Source: Cellulophaga fucicola
Lineage (GTDB): Bacteria > Bacteroidota > Bacteroidia > Flavobacteriales > Flavobacteriaceae
Assembly (NCBI RefSeq): GCF_900119145.1
Contig: NZ_FPIY01000002.1
Location: 124,001-188,000 of the forward strand
DNA: 64,000 nt
Direction of reading: 5' to 3'
Position numbers and translations under genes: made by a program. The notes under the pieces are model-generated. The model was not told the DNA's origin. It was given only the letters and a program-made list of their open reading frames with translations, and ran no database searches. Below are positions 48,206-55,737 of this stretch, in pieces. Positions within the stretch are counted from its first letter, which is position 1; each line of letters begins with the position of its first letter.

Positions 48206-49027
48206 ATGAACTTAGATCTTATACCTCAAATAAAACACACAAAAAGCGACAATTTTTTCTTGCTATCTGGCCCTTGTGCTATAGAAGGTGAAGAAATGGC
48301 TTTGCGTATTGCTGAAAAAATAATGACTATTACAAACAAGTTAGAAATTCCTTATGTATTTAAAGGAAGTTTTAAAAAAGCGAACCGTAGTAGAGTAGAT
48401 TCTTTTACAGGAATTGGTGACGAAAAAGCACTTAAAATACTAAGAAAAGTTTCTGAAACATTTAATGTACCTACAGTTACAGATATTCATGAAGTATCTG
48501 ATGCTAGTATGGCTGCAGAATATGTAGATATATTACAAATACCAGCATTTTTAGTAAGACAAACAGATTTAGTTGTGGCTGCTGCTAATACAGGTAAGGT
48601 TGTTAACCTTAAAAAAGGACAGTTTATGAGTCCGGAAAGTATGAAACATGCTGTTACTAAGGTTACAGATAGTAACAACCAACAAGTTATGGTTACAGAT
48701 CGTGGTACTATGTTTGGTTACCAAGATATGATTGTAGATTTTAGAGGTATACCAACGATGAAAGAATTTGCTCCTGTTGTATTAGACGTAACACACTCTT
48801 TACAACAACCAAACCAATCTTCTGGTGTAACAGGCGGAAGACCAGATATGATAGAAACTATTGCAAGAGCAGGTATTGTAACTGGAGCAGATGGTATTTT
48901 TATGGAAACTCATTTTGACCCAGCTAATGCAAAAAGTGATGGTGCAAATATGTTACACCTAGATCATTTAGAGAAATTACTAACAAACCTAGTTGCTATT
49001 AGAAAAACTGTGAATAGTTTAAAATAA
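48206..49027 (+). CDS. kdsA: 3-deoxy-8-phosphooctulonate synthase (KDO-8-P synthase)
   Basis: The enzyme joins phosphoenolpyruvate and arabinose 5-phosphate to form KDO-8-phosphate, a precursor of lipopolysaccharide inner core. It has 273 residues. Its landmarks are FFLLSGPCAIEGEEMA near the N-terminus, FKGSFKKANRSRVDSF for substrate binding, MVTDRGTMFGY in the barrel, and PVVLDVTHSLQQPN with the conserved His. It confirms a Gram-negative envelope. It is monocistronic, with its own -7 element and a downstream terminator. Confidence 0.97.
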   Translation: MNLDLIPQIKHTKSDNFFLLSGPCAIEGEEMALRIAEKIMTITNKLEIPYVFKGSFKKANRSRVDSFTGIGDEKALKILRKVSETFNVPTVTDIHEVSDASMAAEYVDILQIPAFLVRQTDLVVAAANTGKVVNLKKGQFMSPESMKHAVTKVTDSNNQQVMVTDRGTMFGYQDMIVDFRGIPTMKEFAPVVLDVTHSLQQPNQSSGVTGGRPDMIETIARAGIVTGADGIFMETHFDPANAKSDGANMLHLDHLEKLLTNLVAIRKTVNSLK

Positions 49028-49051
49028 AATTTACTAATTTTAGTATTATAG

Positions 49052-49085
49052 AAAACCAATTCTTAAATTTAAGAGTTGGTTTTTC
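49052..49085 (+). terminator. Hairpin terminator of kdsA
   Basis: AAAACCAA-TTCTTAAA and TTTAAGA-GTTGGTTTTT form a long stem with one mismatch and a T tract, 25 bases after the kdsA stop codon. Confidence 0.75.
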
Positions 49086-49249
49086 TTGTTTTAAACAAGT
49101 TACCAACGTCCAAAATAACTCATTAATAATATTAAAAAAGTCCCATTAATTCATAATTAATAAAAATTATCACAAATAACTCAGATATAGCTAGTTAATT
49201 TCTTACAAATCCAATACTTTTATCTTTCAACTAAAAATTTAGATCTAAG

Positions 49250-51166
49250 ATGAAAACTACAAATTGTTTATTTGCTCTTGCATTAACAGCGCTTTGTTTT
49301 TCTTGTAAAGAAACTCCCAAAGATACAGGGGCCAACATAGGTTCTTTATATATTTCTGATGCTACGCCAAGCCCAGGAGAAACTCTAAACCTTGCATATA
49401 GCACAGACGTTAACAAAGAAGATTTTAGTGCTTTTTACTATTATACTGTTGGCAGCAGTGCTTATCCCGTAGATTTAGATGTAACTAAAACAGATAGCTT
49501 ATACAAAGCATCTATTGTTATACCTGACTCTGCTACGGCATTAGCTTTTAATTTTAAATTAAAAAAAGACTTTGATTCTAATAATAAAAACGGGTATATA
49601 ATTCCATTAACAACAACATCTGGAGATACTATTGCAGGTGCACTAGCAAGTATTGGCACCTATAAATTAAGGCTTGCTCCAAGTTACGGTGTAGAAGTAG
49701 ATAAAAAGGAAGCTTTTAACCTTATGAAAGCAGATTTATTTGCTCACGAAGATCTTCAAGAAAAATGGGATGGTATTTTTCCCCGCACATTTATGTCTGA
49801 AGAAAAAGCTGAAGCTGAAAAATACATTACTAACAGAATAGCTGCTTACAGAAGTAAATCATCGTTAACAGAAAAAGAATACAGAAACTTAAATTCTCTT
49901 TATCAAATTAATGGAAATAAAGAAAAAATAGACTCTTTACAATTAGTAATGGTAGAGAAGTTTCCTAAAGGACTTATTGTACAGCAACAAGCTTGGTCTG
50001 AATTTTATAAAGAACAAGACTATTCTAAAAAGAAAGAATTGTTTAATGATTTTAATCAAAAATTTGGTAACAAGAGTCGTATTAGAAATATAATGGCAAC
50101 AAGGTTAGCTAGTGAAGCTATACAAAATGGAAATAAAGAAGAATACACCTCTATTATGGCACAAGTAACAGACAAAGCTATGTTACCAAATGCATATAAT
50201 AGTATTGCTTGGAACTATGCTGAAAAAGGTGAAAACCTAGAATTTGCCGCTGAAATATCTAAAAAATCTTTAGACTTAGTTAAAGCTTCTATTAATGATA
50301 CTAAAGATAAGCCAGTTTACAATACTGTGTCTCAGTATAAAGAAAATATGGTAAGTACTTATAATATGTATGCAGATACATACGCTTTAATTAAATTTAA
50401 ACAAGGAGATATTGACGAAGCTATAACATACCAAAAAGAAGCTATTGGTAAAGGTTTAGATGTAGAACTTAACGAGAGATATATTCAGTTTTTGACTGAA
50501 GGAAAAAAATATGATGCTATTTTAAATGAAGCTTCAAAATTTATTGAAAACGGAAATGCCAATGCTAAGATTAATAAATATTATAAAGAGGCATTTGTAC
50601 AAAAAAATGGTTCTGAAGATGGGTTTACAGAAAAGTTAGAAGCTTTAGAAAAAGTTGGTTATGACAAATTAGTTGCAAAAACTAAGGAAGAAATGATTAA
50701 CAAAAAAGCAAAAAACTTTACACTTAAAAATACAAATGGCGAAGTTGTTGAATTAGCAGCCTTAAAAGGTAAAACTGTAATTCTAGATTTTTGGGCTACG
50801 TGGTGTGGTCCTTGCAAAGCTTCTTTTCCAGGAATGCAAGTAGCAGTAGACAAATACAAAGACAATGAAAATGTAGTTTTCTTGTTTGTAGACACTATGG
50901 AAAGTGGTGATTATGACACTAGAAGTAAACTAGCTGGTGACTTTGTAAAAAATAACAATTACAGTTTTGAGGTTATAGTAGATAACCCCGTAGAAGAAGG
51001 TAGCCGTGCTTACCAAGTAGCTTCTAATTTTGAGGTTACTGGCATACCAACCAAAGTAATTATTGGCCCAGACGGAAATATAAAGTTTGTATCTGTTGGC
51101 TACAGCGGTAATTCTGACAAATTAGTTAAAGAATTATCATTAAAGATCGATTTACTAAACTCGTAA
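49250..51166 (+). CDS. TlpA-like thioredoxin-family lipoprotein with helical repeats
   Basis: This is a 638-residue exported lipoprotein (lipobox Cys near residue 19). The long N-terminal part has an Ig-like strand region (~25-150) and a helical, TPR-like region (~180-470). The C-terminal thioredoxin domain begins near 480 (KAKNFTLKNTNGEVVEL) with the active-site WATWCGPCKAS (Cys519, Cys522) and the cis-Pro loop VTGIPTKVI. This is the TlpA/ResA-like plan in which membrane-bound thiol oxidoreductases reduce or isomerise envelope disulfides; in Bacteroidota the fused N-terminal domain is common but poorly understood. It is monocistronic with a terminator. Confidence 0.9.
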   Translation: MKTTNCLFALALTALCFSCKETPKDTGANIGSLYISDATPSPGETLNLAYSTDVNKEDFSAFYYYTVGSSAYPVDLDVTKTDSLYKASIVIPDSATALAFNFKLKKDFDSNNKNGYIIPLTTTSGDTIAGALASIGTYKLRLAPSYGVEVDKKEAFNLMKADLFAHEDLQEKWDGIFPRTFMSEEKAEAEKYITNRIAAYRSKSSLTEKEYRNLNSLYQINGNKEKIDSLQLVMVEKFPKGLIVQQQAWSEFYKEQDYSKKKELFNDFNQKFGNKSRIRNIMATRLASEAIQNGNKEEYTSIMAQVTDKAMLPNAYNSIAWNYAEKGENLEFAAEISKKSLDLVKASINDTKDKPVYNTVSQYKENMVSTYNMYADTYALIKFKQGDIDEAITYQKEAIGKGLDVELNERYIQFLTEGKKYDAILNEASKFIENGNANAKINKYYKEAFVQKNGSEDGFTEKLEALEKVGYDKLVAKTKEEMINKKAKNFTLKNTNGEVVELAALKGKTVILDFWATWCGPCKASFPGMQVAVDKYKDNENVVFLFVDTMESGDYDTRSKLAGDFVKNNNYSFEVIVDNPVEEGSRAYQVASNFEVTGIPTKVIIGPDGNIKFVSVGYSGNSDKLVKELSLKIDLLNS

Positions 51167-51188
51167 CCATTTACACTTAGTTATCAAT

Positions 51189-51214
51189 AAAGGCAACTCT
51201 AACCGGTTGCCTTT
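51189..51214 (+). terminator. Hairpin terminator of the TlpA-like gene
   Basis: AAAGGCAAC and GTTGCCTTT form a 9-base-pair stem with an 8-base loop followed by CCTTTT, 22 bases beyond the stop codon. Confidence 0.7.
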
Positions 51215-51241
51215 CCTTTTGCTTAATTTTTAAAATTTGAA

Positions 51242-51595
51242 TTAAAACTTTTTGTTTCTAACAACAAAAGCATCATTTAAAACTGCTTCTAAAACCATAT
51301 TATCTATCTCTTCTAAAGAAGTATAACGCAGTGATTTCATCTTCTTACGTCCATCTACAACCAACAATTCGGTAAACTTTGTTAAGTGTTGTCCGCTTTT
51401 AAAAACTAAATCTACATAGTTTTTACTACAATTTAAATGACAAAAAGGCTTCTCCTCTATATAAAAGTAAGGTAAACTATATTTAAATTTTAAATCTACA
51501 CTTGGCAACGTGCGCACAATAACAGCCTGCAAATGCATTAAAATATCTCTATAAGGCTCTTGCGCATTGTAAATATATTCTTCGGCTGGTTTCAT
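51242..51595 (-). CDS. DUF1801 (YdhG-like) protein
   Basis: This 117-residue protein has the DUF1801 fold pattern: PAEEYIYNAQEPYRDILMHLQAVI, then LKFKYSLPYFYIEEKPFCHL, YVDLVFKSGQHL, and RYTSLEEIDNMVLEAVL. These small cytoplasmic proteins resemble the Fe-S-independent YdhG family and are of uncertain role. It is convergent with the TlpA-like gene and divergent from the regulated operon beginning at 51677; its promoter region lies against the first copy of the palindrome at 51650-51668, so the same regulator could affect it. Confidence 0.85.
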   Translation of the reverse strand: MKPAEEYIYNAQEPYRDILMHLQAVIVRTLPSVDLKFKYSLPYFYIEEKPFCHLNCSKNYVDLVFKSGQHLTKFTELLVVDGRKKMKSLRYTSLEEIDNMVLEAVLNDAFVVRNKKF

Positions 51596-51649
51596 ATTTT
51601 AAATATATAAATTTTACAATGACTATTGCACAACACAATAATTTTACTT

Positions 51650-51673
51650 TACTTTGTTTTTCAAAGTACTTTA
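51650..51673 (+). promoter_or_regulatory. Palindromic operator-like element, copy 1 (TACTTTG-N5-CAAAGTA then CTTTA)
   Basis: Bases 51650-51668 are a perfect 7+7 inverted repeat with a 5-base spacer, and the next five bases (CTTTA) extend it so that AAAGTACTTT is also palindromic. The element ends 4 bases before the ATG of the membrane protein gene at 51677. The identical arrangement occurs at 52613-52636. It most likely binds the winged-helix regulator encoded at 52303. Confidence 0.75.
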
Positions 51674-51676
51674 TAT

Positions 51677-52300
51677 ATGGATTCTAAAAAATACTTAGAC
51701 GACATTTCTGAGATTAAAAATATGATGAGCAAGTCGTCTCGTTTTATGTCCTTAAGCGGACTGTCTGGAATATTAGCTGGTGTGTATGCATTAATTGGAG
51801 CCTATTTAGCACACAGCGTAATACATACAATTAAAACTGAGCAAAATGGGTTAAGTAGATTTTTTATGACATTTGGTGCATTAGACAGTTTACTAATAAT
51901 TGCATTAAGTGTTATGGTTCTTGCGTTAATTACAGGAACAGTATTAACCTATTTTAAAGCCAAGAAAAGTGGCGAAAAAATGTGGGATGTATCTAGCAAG
52001 CGTTTACTGCTAAACTTTTTATTACCATTAATAGTAGGCGGACTTTTCTGCTTAGCTCTAATACAGTATGAATACATAAAAATTGTTGCACCTGCCACAC
52101 TAATCTTTTACGGTCTTGCTTGTGTTAATGCCAGTAAATATACCTTAGGAGGCGTACGTTATTTAGGGATTACTATAATTACAATTGGTTTAATATCTAC
52201 ACAATTTGTTGGTTATGGTTTGTATTTCTGGGCATTAGGTTTTGGTGTTTGTCATATAATTTATGGTTCTTTAATGTACTTTAAACACGACCGCAACTAA
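51677..52300 (+). CDS. Six-helix membrane protein, first gene of the regulated operon
   Basis: From the ATG at 51677 the protein has 207 residues: a hydrophilic start (SKKYLDDISEIKNMMSKSSRFMSLSG) then about six hydrophobic helices, among them GILAGVYALIGAYL, LLIIALSVMVLALITG and LGITIITIGLISTQFVGYGLY. A start 17 codons earlier would fall upstream of the palindrome and is unlikely. The wHTH regulator gene begins 3 bases after its stop codon, so both genes come from one transcript. I do not know a function; membrane proteins paired with such regulators in Bacteroidota are uncharacterised. Confidence 0.8.
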   Translation: MDSKKYLDDISEIKNMMSKSSRFMSLSGLSGILAGVYALIGAYLAHSVIHTIKTEQNGLSRFFMTFGALDSLLIIALSVMVLALITGTVLTYFKAKKSGEKMWDVSSKRLLLNFLLPLIVGGLFCLALIQYEYIKIVAPATLIFYGLACVNASKYTLGGVRYLGITIITIGLISTQFVGYGLYFWALGFGVCHIIYGSLMYFKHDRN

Positions 52301-52302
52301 GT

Positions 52303-52593
52303 ATGAGTATTATAAACAATATTAACAAAGCATTTGATCACCGTATTAGACTAGGCATTATGTCTATTTTAATGGTGAATGATTATGCCGATTTTAATAT
52401 GCTGAAAGAATTACTAGGTGCAACAGATGGCAACATAGCTAGCCATACAAAAGCTTTAGAAAAAGTAGAATACATTAAGGTTGAAAAACAATTTATAGGT
52501 AGAAAACCCAATACAAGATATTCTGCAACGCAACTAGGTAAGCTAGAGTTTAAAAAGCATATAGATGCACTTGAAAAATTAATAGGAAGATAA
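52303..52593 (+). CDS. Winged-helix transcriptional regulator
   Basis: This 96-residue single-domain DNA-binding protein resembles the HTH_27/MarR-like winged helix: FDHRIRLGIMSILMVND, then DFNMLKELLGATDGNIASHTKAL as the recognition helix-turn-helix, and RKPNTRYSATQLGKLEFKKH as the wing and last helix. Small regulators of this type (no sensor domain) usually act as dimeric repressors. It lies between two copies of the TACTTTG palindrome, one before its own operon and one before the genes that follow. That is the layout expected for autoregulation plus one further target. It is linked by a 2-base gap to the membrane protein gene. Confidence 0.9.
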   Translation: MSIINNINKAFDHRIRLGIMSILMVNDYADFNMLKELLGATDGNIASHTKALEKVEYIKVEKQFIGRKPNTRYSATQLGKLEFKKHIDALEKLIGR

Positions 52594-52612
52594 AACTATT
52601 TTTTTATAATTC

Positions 52613-52636
52613 TACTTTGAAATACAAAGTACTTTA
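52613..52636 (+). promoter_or_regulatory. Palindromic operator-like element, copy 2 (TACTTTG-N5-CAAAGTA then CTTTA)
   Basis: Bases 52613-52631 repeat the 7+7 inverted repeat of copy 1 with a different spacer (AAATA instead of TTTTT) and again continue with CTTTA. Conservation of the arms but not the spacer is typical of a protein-binding site. It begins 20 bases after the regulator gene and ends 11 bases before the Coq4-like gene. Confidence 0.75.
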
Positions 52637-52646
52637 AATAATAAAT

Positions 52647-53102
52647 ATGAGAGCATTACTGTTAGAAAAACTATACGACTGGAGTAAAATTCCCTATCAA
52701 AAATTCTTAAAAAAGAACGATGCTTGGAACATAGAAGTATCTAAACTCTTGCGCTATCCTAAAGATTCTTTAGGCCAAGGATTAGGCTTGTTTATTACCA
52801 AGCACAATTTTGAGTTACAAGATAAATTAGAAAGTCATGATGTGTTCCACGTGTTAACAAATACGGGAATTACAGTGCCAGAAGAAGTAAGTATGCAGTT
52901 TTATTTATTAGGGAATGGTAAGCGCAGTCTTTATTTATTCTCGGTTGTATTCTTAGGCCTACTACTCTACCCCGATTATTTTACAACTTTTAAAAACACC
53001 TACAATAGAGGTAAAAAAGCATTGCAATTTCATCAACTAGATTTTTTAAAAATGCTGCATTTACCAATACAAAAAATTAAAACAACCTTTTTAATATCTT
53101 AA
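52647..53102 (+). CDS. Coq4-family protein
   Basis: This 151-residue protein has the exact Coq4 metal motif His-Asp-x-x-His-x11-Glu: His64, Asp65, His68 and Glu80, in SHDVFHVLTNTG followed by VPEE. The C-terminal third has a hydrophobic segment (LYLFSVVFLGLLLYPDYF) as in other Coq4 proteins, which are membrane-associated. Coq4 acts in ubiquinone synthesis, decarboxylating and hydroxylating a ring intermediate in organisms that have ubiquinone. Flavobacteria generally use menaquinone, so the role here must differ or be unknown. It lies behind the second operator copy and 3 bases before a DUF1361 gene. Confidence 0.85.
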   Translation: MRALLLEKLYDWSKIPYQKFLKKNDAWNIEVSKLLRYPKDSLGQGLGLFITKHNFELQDKLESHDVFHVLTNTGITVPEEVSMQFYLLGNGKRSLYLFSVVFLGLLLYPDYFTTFKNTYNRGKKALQFHQLDFLKMLHLPIQKIKTTFLIS

Positions 53103-53105
53103 AAA

Positions 53106-53750
53106 ATGAAACAGAAATTAATTTTAATTGCAAAATCTAACTTAAGCTTAATAACATCTATAAGCTTTGCTTTCTTAATTTTAGCCGTACGTATAAAAAT
53201 TACAGGGTCTTTATTCTTTAGTTTTCTTGTTTGGAATCTTTTCTTGGCCGGTTTGCCCTACTTGTTTTCTCAGATTTTAAAACAGTTACACGCCACTAAC
53301 GCCAATAAATTAATACAGTTTGGAGTCTTTGGTTTATGGTTGCTATTTTTACCAAACAGCCCATATATTATTACAGACCTCATACATTTACAAAATGAAA
53401 GCGCTACTATGGTATGGCTAGACTTACTTATTGTATTTGTGTACGCTATTAATGGTTTGTTATTTGGTTTGTTTTCTATGATAGATATTTACCAGATTCT
53501 AAAGAGTAAGTACGACGTTAAAAATGCCAACTTTTTTATGATATACTTATGTTTACTATGTGGTTATGGCGTATATCTAGGCAGGTTTTTACGCTTTAAT
53601 TCTTGGGATTTGTTTACAAAGCCACACATACTAGCCTACAATATTGTCCATAGTTTAACCAACTACAATGTTTGGGCAATGACATTTGCTTTTGGTGGCT
53701 TATTATGGATTTTATTCTGGACGTTACAGTCTAAGCTTTACAAACAATAA
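53106..53750 (+). CDS. DUF1361 membrane protein
   Basis: The 214-residue protein has about seven hydrophobic helices and the DUF1361 signature FLPNSPYIITDLIHL, followed by FGLFSMIDIYQ and GVYLGRFLRFNSWD. The conserved Asp/Asn/Arg residues face one side and suggest an enzymatic or transport site in the membrane, but no activity is known to me. It is the last gene of the Coq4-like unit (3-base gap) and is convergent with the dehydrogenase-like gene ending at 53766. No terminator hairpin is visible in the 15-base gap. Confidence 0.92.
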   Translation: MKQKLILIAKSNLSLITSISFAFLILAVRIKITGSLFFSFLVWNLFLAGLPYLFSQILKQLHATNANKLIQFGVFGLWLLFLPNSPYIITDLIHLQNESATMVWLDLLIVFVYAINGLLFGLFSMIDIYQILKSKYDVKNANFFMIYLCLLCGYGVYLGRFLRFNSWDLFTKPHILAYNIVHSLTNYNVWAMTFAFGGLLWILFWTLQSKLYKQ

Positions 53751-53765
53751 GTGTTGCACACCAAA

Positions 53766-54968
53766 CTATTTGCCGTCTACATAATCTTGCAAGTAAGAAA
53801 ATCTTGGTGTTAGTTTACCATCTTTTGTCATTCTGGCACGTTCTAACACTCCGTCTTTATCATTATTAAAAAAGGCGGGGATTACGTGTTTTGTAAAAGA
53901 TTCTCCAAAACCAACACTTGCATCTCTTGGTAGCTCGCACGGTAAATTATCTACTGCCATAACTGCTATAGCATTTGGATTTTTATAATCTGTTTCTTTT
54001 TCTGTTTCTGGATTATACCCATATACAGGATCTGCTATTGTAGATGCTTTTATGGTAGATGCTACTGGCCCATCTATATCACAACTAACATCTGCTACAA
54101 CTCTAATTTTAAAATCGGGGTGTTTTGCATCTTCTTTTGTAAAAAGGTATGGTGCACCATCGCCATAAAAATGACCTGCAATGTAAAAATCTGTTACTTT
54201 GGCAAACCTAAAAAAGTTAGATTTATACTCGCTTGGCTTATCAAAAAATTCTTGTTTGCTACTGCGTTCACCATCTTTACGCTTGTTGTACTCTAAAGCA
54301 TCTATTTGGCAATATACTGGTGTATTAAATTCTTCTTCTAAATAGGCTTTAAGGGTTACTTTTTGTAAGCCCATACCATCTAGCATTTCTTTAGCTCCAT
54401 TGCCTACACGACCTTTACCAGTTAACAGTATTTTTATATTGGGTAATTGTATTTTTTTTAATTCTGCTATTAGTGCTGGTTGGTCTTTTACTGTTTCGGC
54501 TTTTGGCAATGCATAAGAGCCATACTTTAGTCCGTATGCTCTAAAACCGTTATACGCACCAACTATGCCAGCGTAACGTCCAAAAGCTACTAAACGAGCT
54601 CCTTTTGCATTTACAATAACTTCATGATCGTAAAATTCTATGTTTTTTTCTAAAAATGCCTTTAACAGGTTTCTGTTGTAAGGTTGTTTTTTTATGGTAT
54701 GCGAAAAGAAAAAGTACTTCTTATTTGGCAGTAAAGCATCAATAGGCACTTCTTTTACACCAATAAGCACATCGCAATTTTGCATTTCTGATGCTACAGT
54801 TATGTCTTTGTCTGTATATTCTGAATCTTTGTAAACCCTAATGTCTGATGGCTCTACCACTATTTTTGCACTGCTAAAAGTAGTTTCTACTTTTTTACAA
54901 GCTTCTGGTGATAATACTACGCGACGATCTGGTGGGCTTTTACGTTCTTTAATGATTCCGAATTTCAT
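53766..54968 (-). CDS. Saccharopine/alanine dehydrogenase-like NAD(P)-binding enzyme
   Basis: From the ATG at 54968 the protein has 400 residues. The N-terminal domain begins MKFGIIKERKSPPDRRV, typical of the alanine-dehydrogenase/pyridine-nucleotide-transhydrogenase and lysine-forming saccharopine dehydrogenase group. KILLTGKGRVGNGAKEMLDGMG is a Rossmann segment with Gly-x-Gly-x-x-Gly (~202-222). RVVADVSCDIDGPVAST closes the active-site domain. Substrate is not decided: the length and sequence type are closest to saccharopine dehydrogenase-like proteins, but lysine synthesis in Bacteroidota normally goes through diaminopimelate. A longer upstream start (55037) is less likely. Confidence 0.85.
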   Translation of the reverse strand: MKFGIIKERKSPPDRRVVLSPEACKKVETTFSSAKIVVEPSDIRVYKDSEYTDKDITVASEMQNCDVLIGVKEVPIDALLPNKKYFFFSHTIKKQPYNRNLLKAFLEKNIEFYDHEVIVNAKGARLVAFGRYAGIVGAYNGFRAYGLKYGSYALPKAETVKDQPALIAELKKIQLPNIKILLTGKGRVGNGAKEMLDGMGLQKVTLKAYLEEEFNTPVYCQIDALEYNKRKDGERSSKQEFFDKPSEYKSNFFRFAKVTDFYIAGHFYGDGAPYLFTKEDAKHPDFKIRVVADVSCDIDGPVASTIKASTIADPVYGYNPETEKETDYKNPNAIAVMAVDNLPCELPRDASVGFGESFTKHVIPAFFNNDKDGVLERARMTKDGKLTPRFSYLQDYVDGK

Positions 54969-55063
54969 AGAAAATACTTTTATAACTTTAGGCTTATGCT
55001 TAGTTGTAAATGTAACATATGACAAGATGACAAGCAAAACTTTTTTTGGAATACTTTTTGCTC

Positions 55064-55071
55064 TATCTTTG
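55064..55071 (+). promoter_or_regulatory. Bacteroidota -7 promoter element (TATCTTTG) for the small RNA/ssrA unit
   Basis: TATCTTTG is a perfect TAnnTTTG with a TTTG about 15 bases further upstream (near 55045). Transcription should begin near 55076, just before the inverted-repeat RNA at 55078-55162. Confidence 0.65.
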
Positions 55072-55077
55072 CAGACT

Positions 55078-55162
55078 GCGTTAGGGATAGAAGCGGCATC
55101 TTTTTTAAGATTCTTTTTTTTAGAAGATTAAAAAAATACAGCGAATAGCCCGTTAAAACGCC
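55078..55162 (+). ncRNA. Structured small RNA candidate between promoter and ssrA
   Basis: The segment pairs with itself. GCGTT (55078-55082) matches AACGC (55157-55161), GGG (55084-55086) matches CCC (55149-55151), T6AA (55101-55108) matches TTA6 (55128-55135), and TTCT (55111-55114) matches AGAA (55122-55125) around a T-rich loop. Between the stems are purine-rich internal loops with GGGATAGAAGCGG on one side and AGCGAATAGCCC on the other. I recall a GGGAT-GAAGCGG/AGCGAA-AGCCC element recurring in flavobacterial genomes, possibly the Flavo-1 motif, but cannot confirm that. It could be a free RNA or the 5' leader of pre-tmRNA. Confidence 0.55.
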
Positions 55163-55182
55163 ATAATAATTATTAAAATTCT

Positions 55183-55575
55183 GGGGCCGACTGGTTTTGA
55201 CAGCGAGACTAATTGGACAGTAAGCACGTCGTGTAATGGCATTGAAACACGTTAAAGGCTAGACCAACTTTTTAAACGGCGAGAATAACTACGCTTTAGC
55301 TGCATAATCCGAATTATAGTAGGATTGGCCTAGGTACACAAGGTGTACAAGCTTTATGTCTCCGGAAAGCCTTGATTGACGGCGTTCCATTTTGAGATAT
55401 CGTAAAAGTCGATATAGATTAGGCAGTGCTTTGTTGCCTTTTTGAAACTAAAGAAGATAAGTTATAAGTGGGTTGTCTTTAACCAGCTTATAAACGAAAA
55501 TCCAAGAAAAGAATAAGCGTGTAGAAAGCTCTTTGATTACTTGTTTGGACGAGAGTTCGATTCTCTCCGGCTCCA
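55183..55575 (+). ncRNA. ssrA: Transfer-messenger RNA (tmRNA)
   Basis: tmRNA rescues stalled ribosomes and tags the unfinished protein. The 5' acceptor strand GGGGCCG (55183-55189) pairs with CGGCTCC (55568-55574), followed by discriminator A at 55575. The genome continues CA, so the CCA end is not fully encoded and is added later. The T arm is GAGAG-TTCGATT-CTCTC. The tag frame starts at GGC 55278 and reads GENNYALAA, then TAA at 55305-55307, the usual flavobacterial form ending in Ala-Ala. The small-RNA structure lies just upstream and a hairpin terminator downstream. Confidence 0.97.
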
Positions 55576-55604
55576 CAAGAAAAACTAGGTTGTAAACCTT
55601 AAAA

Positions 55605-55635
55605 ACCTGCTCATTTATTTTGAGCAGGTTTTTTT
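55605..55635 (+). terminator. Hairpin terminator of ssrA
   Basis: AAACCTGCTCA and TGAGCAGGTTT form an 11-base-pair stem with a short AT loop and a T tract, about 30 bases after the tmRNA. Confidence 0.9.
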
Positions 55636-55737
55636 ATGTCTAAAATTAGGTATGTTTAGTGTTACTGCTATATATGCTTAAACACTTTTTACTTATTTAA
55701 AATAAGAATATAAAACACTGTTTTACAACCTTATAAA

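Noticed and set aside
54841-55131. Plus-strand open frame running from within the dehydrogenase gene to just before ssrA
   Set aside because: It is antisense to the N-terminal coding region of the dehydrogenase-like gene; its tail overlaps the promoter element and the structured RNA, and it has no credible start.
55551-55577. A tRNA-like 3' end (TTCGATT T-loop and CGGCTCC acceptor)
   Set aside because: It is the 3' half of tmRNA, not a separate tRNA gene; no anticodon arm lies upstream.
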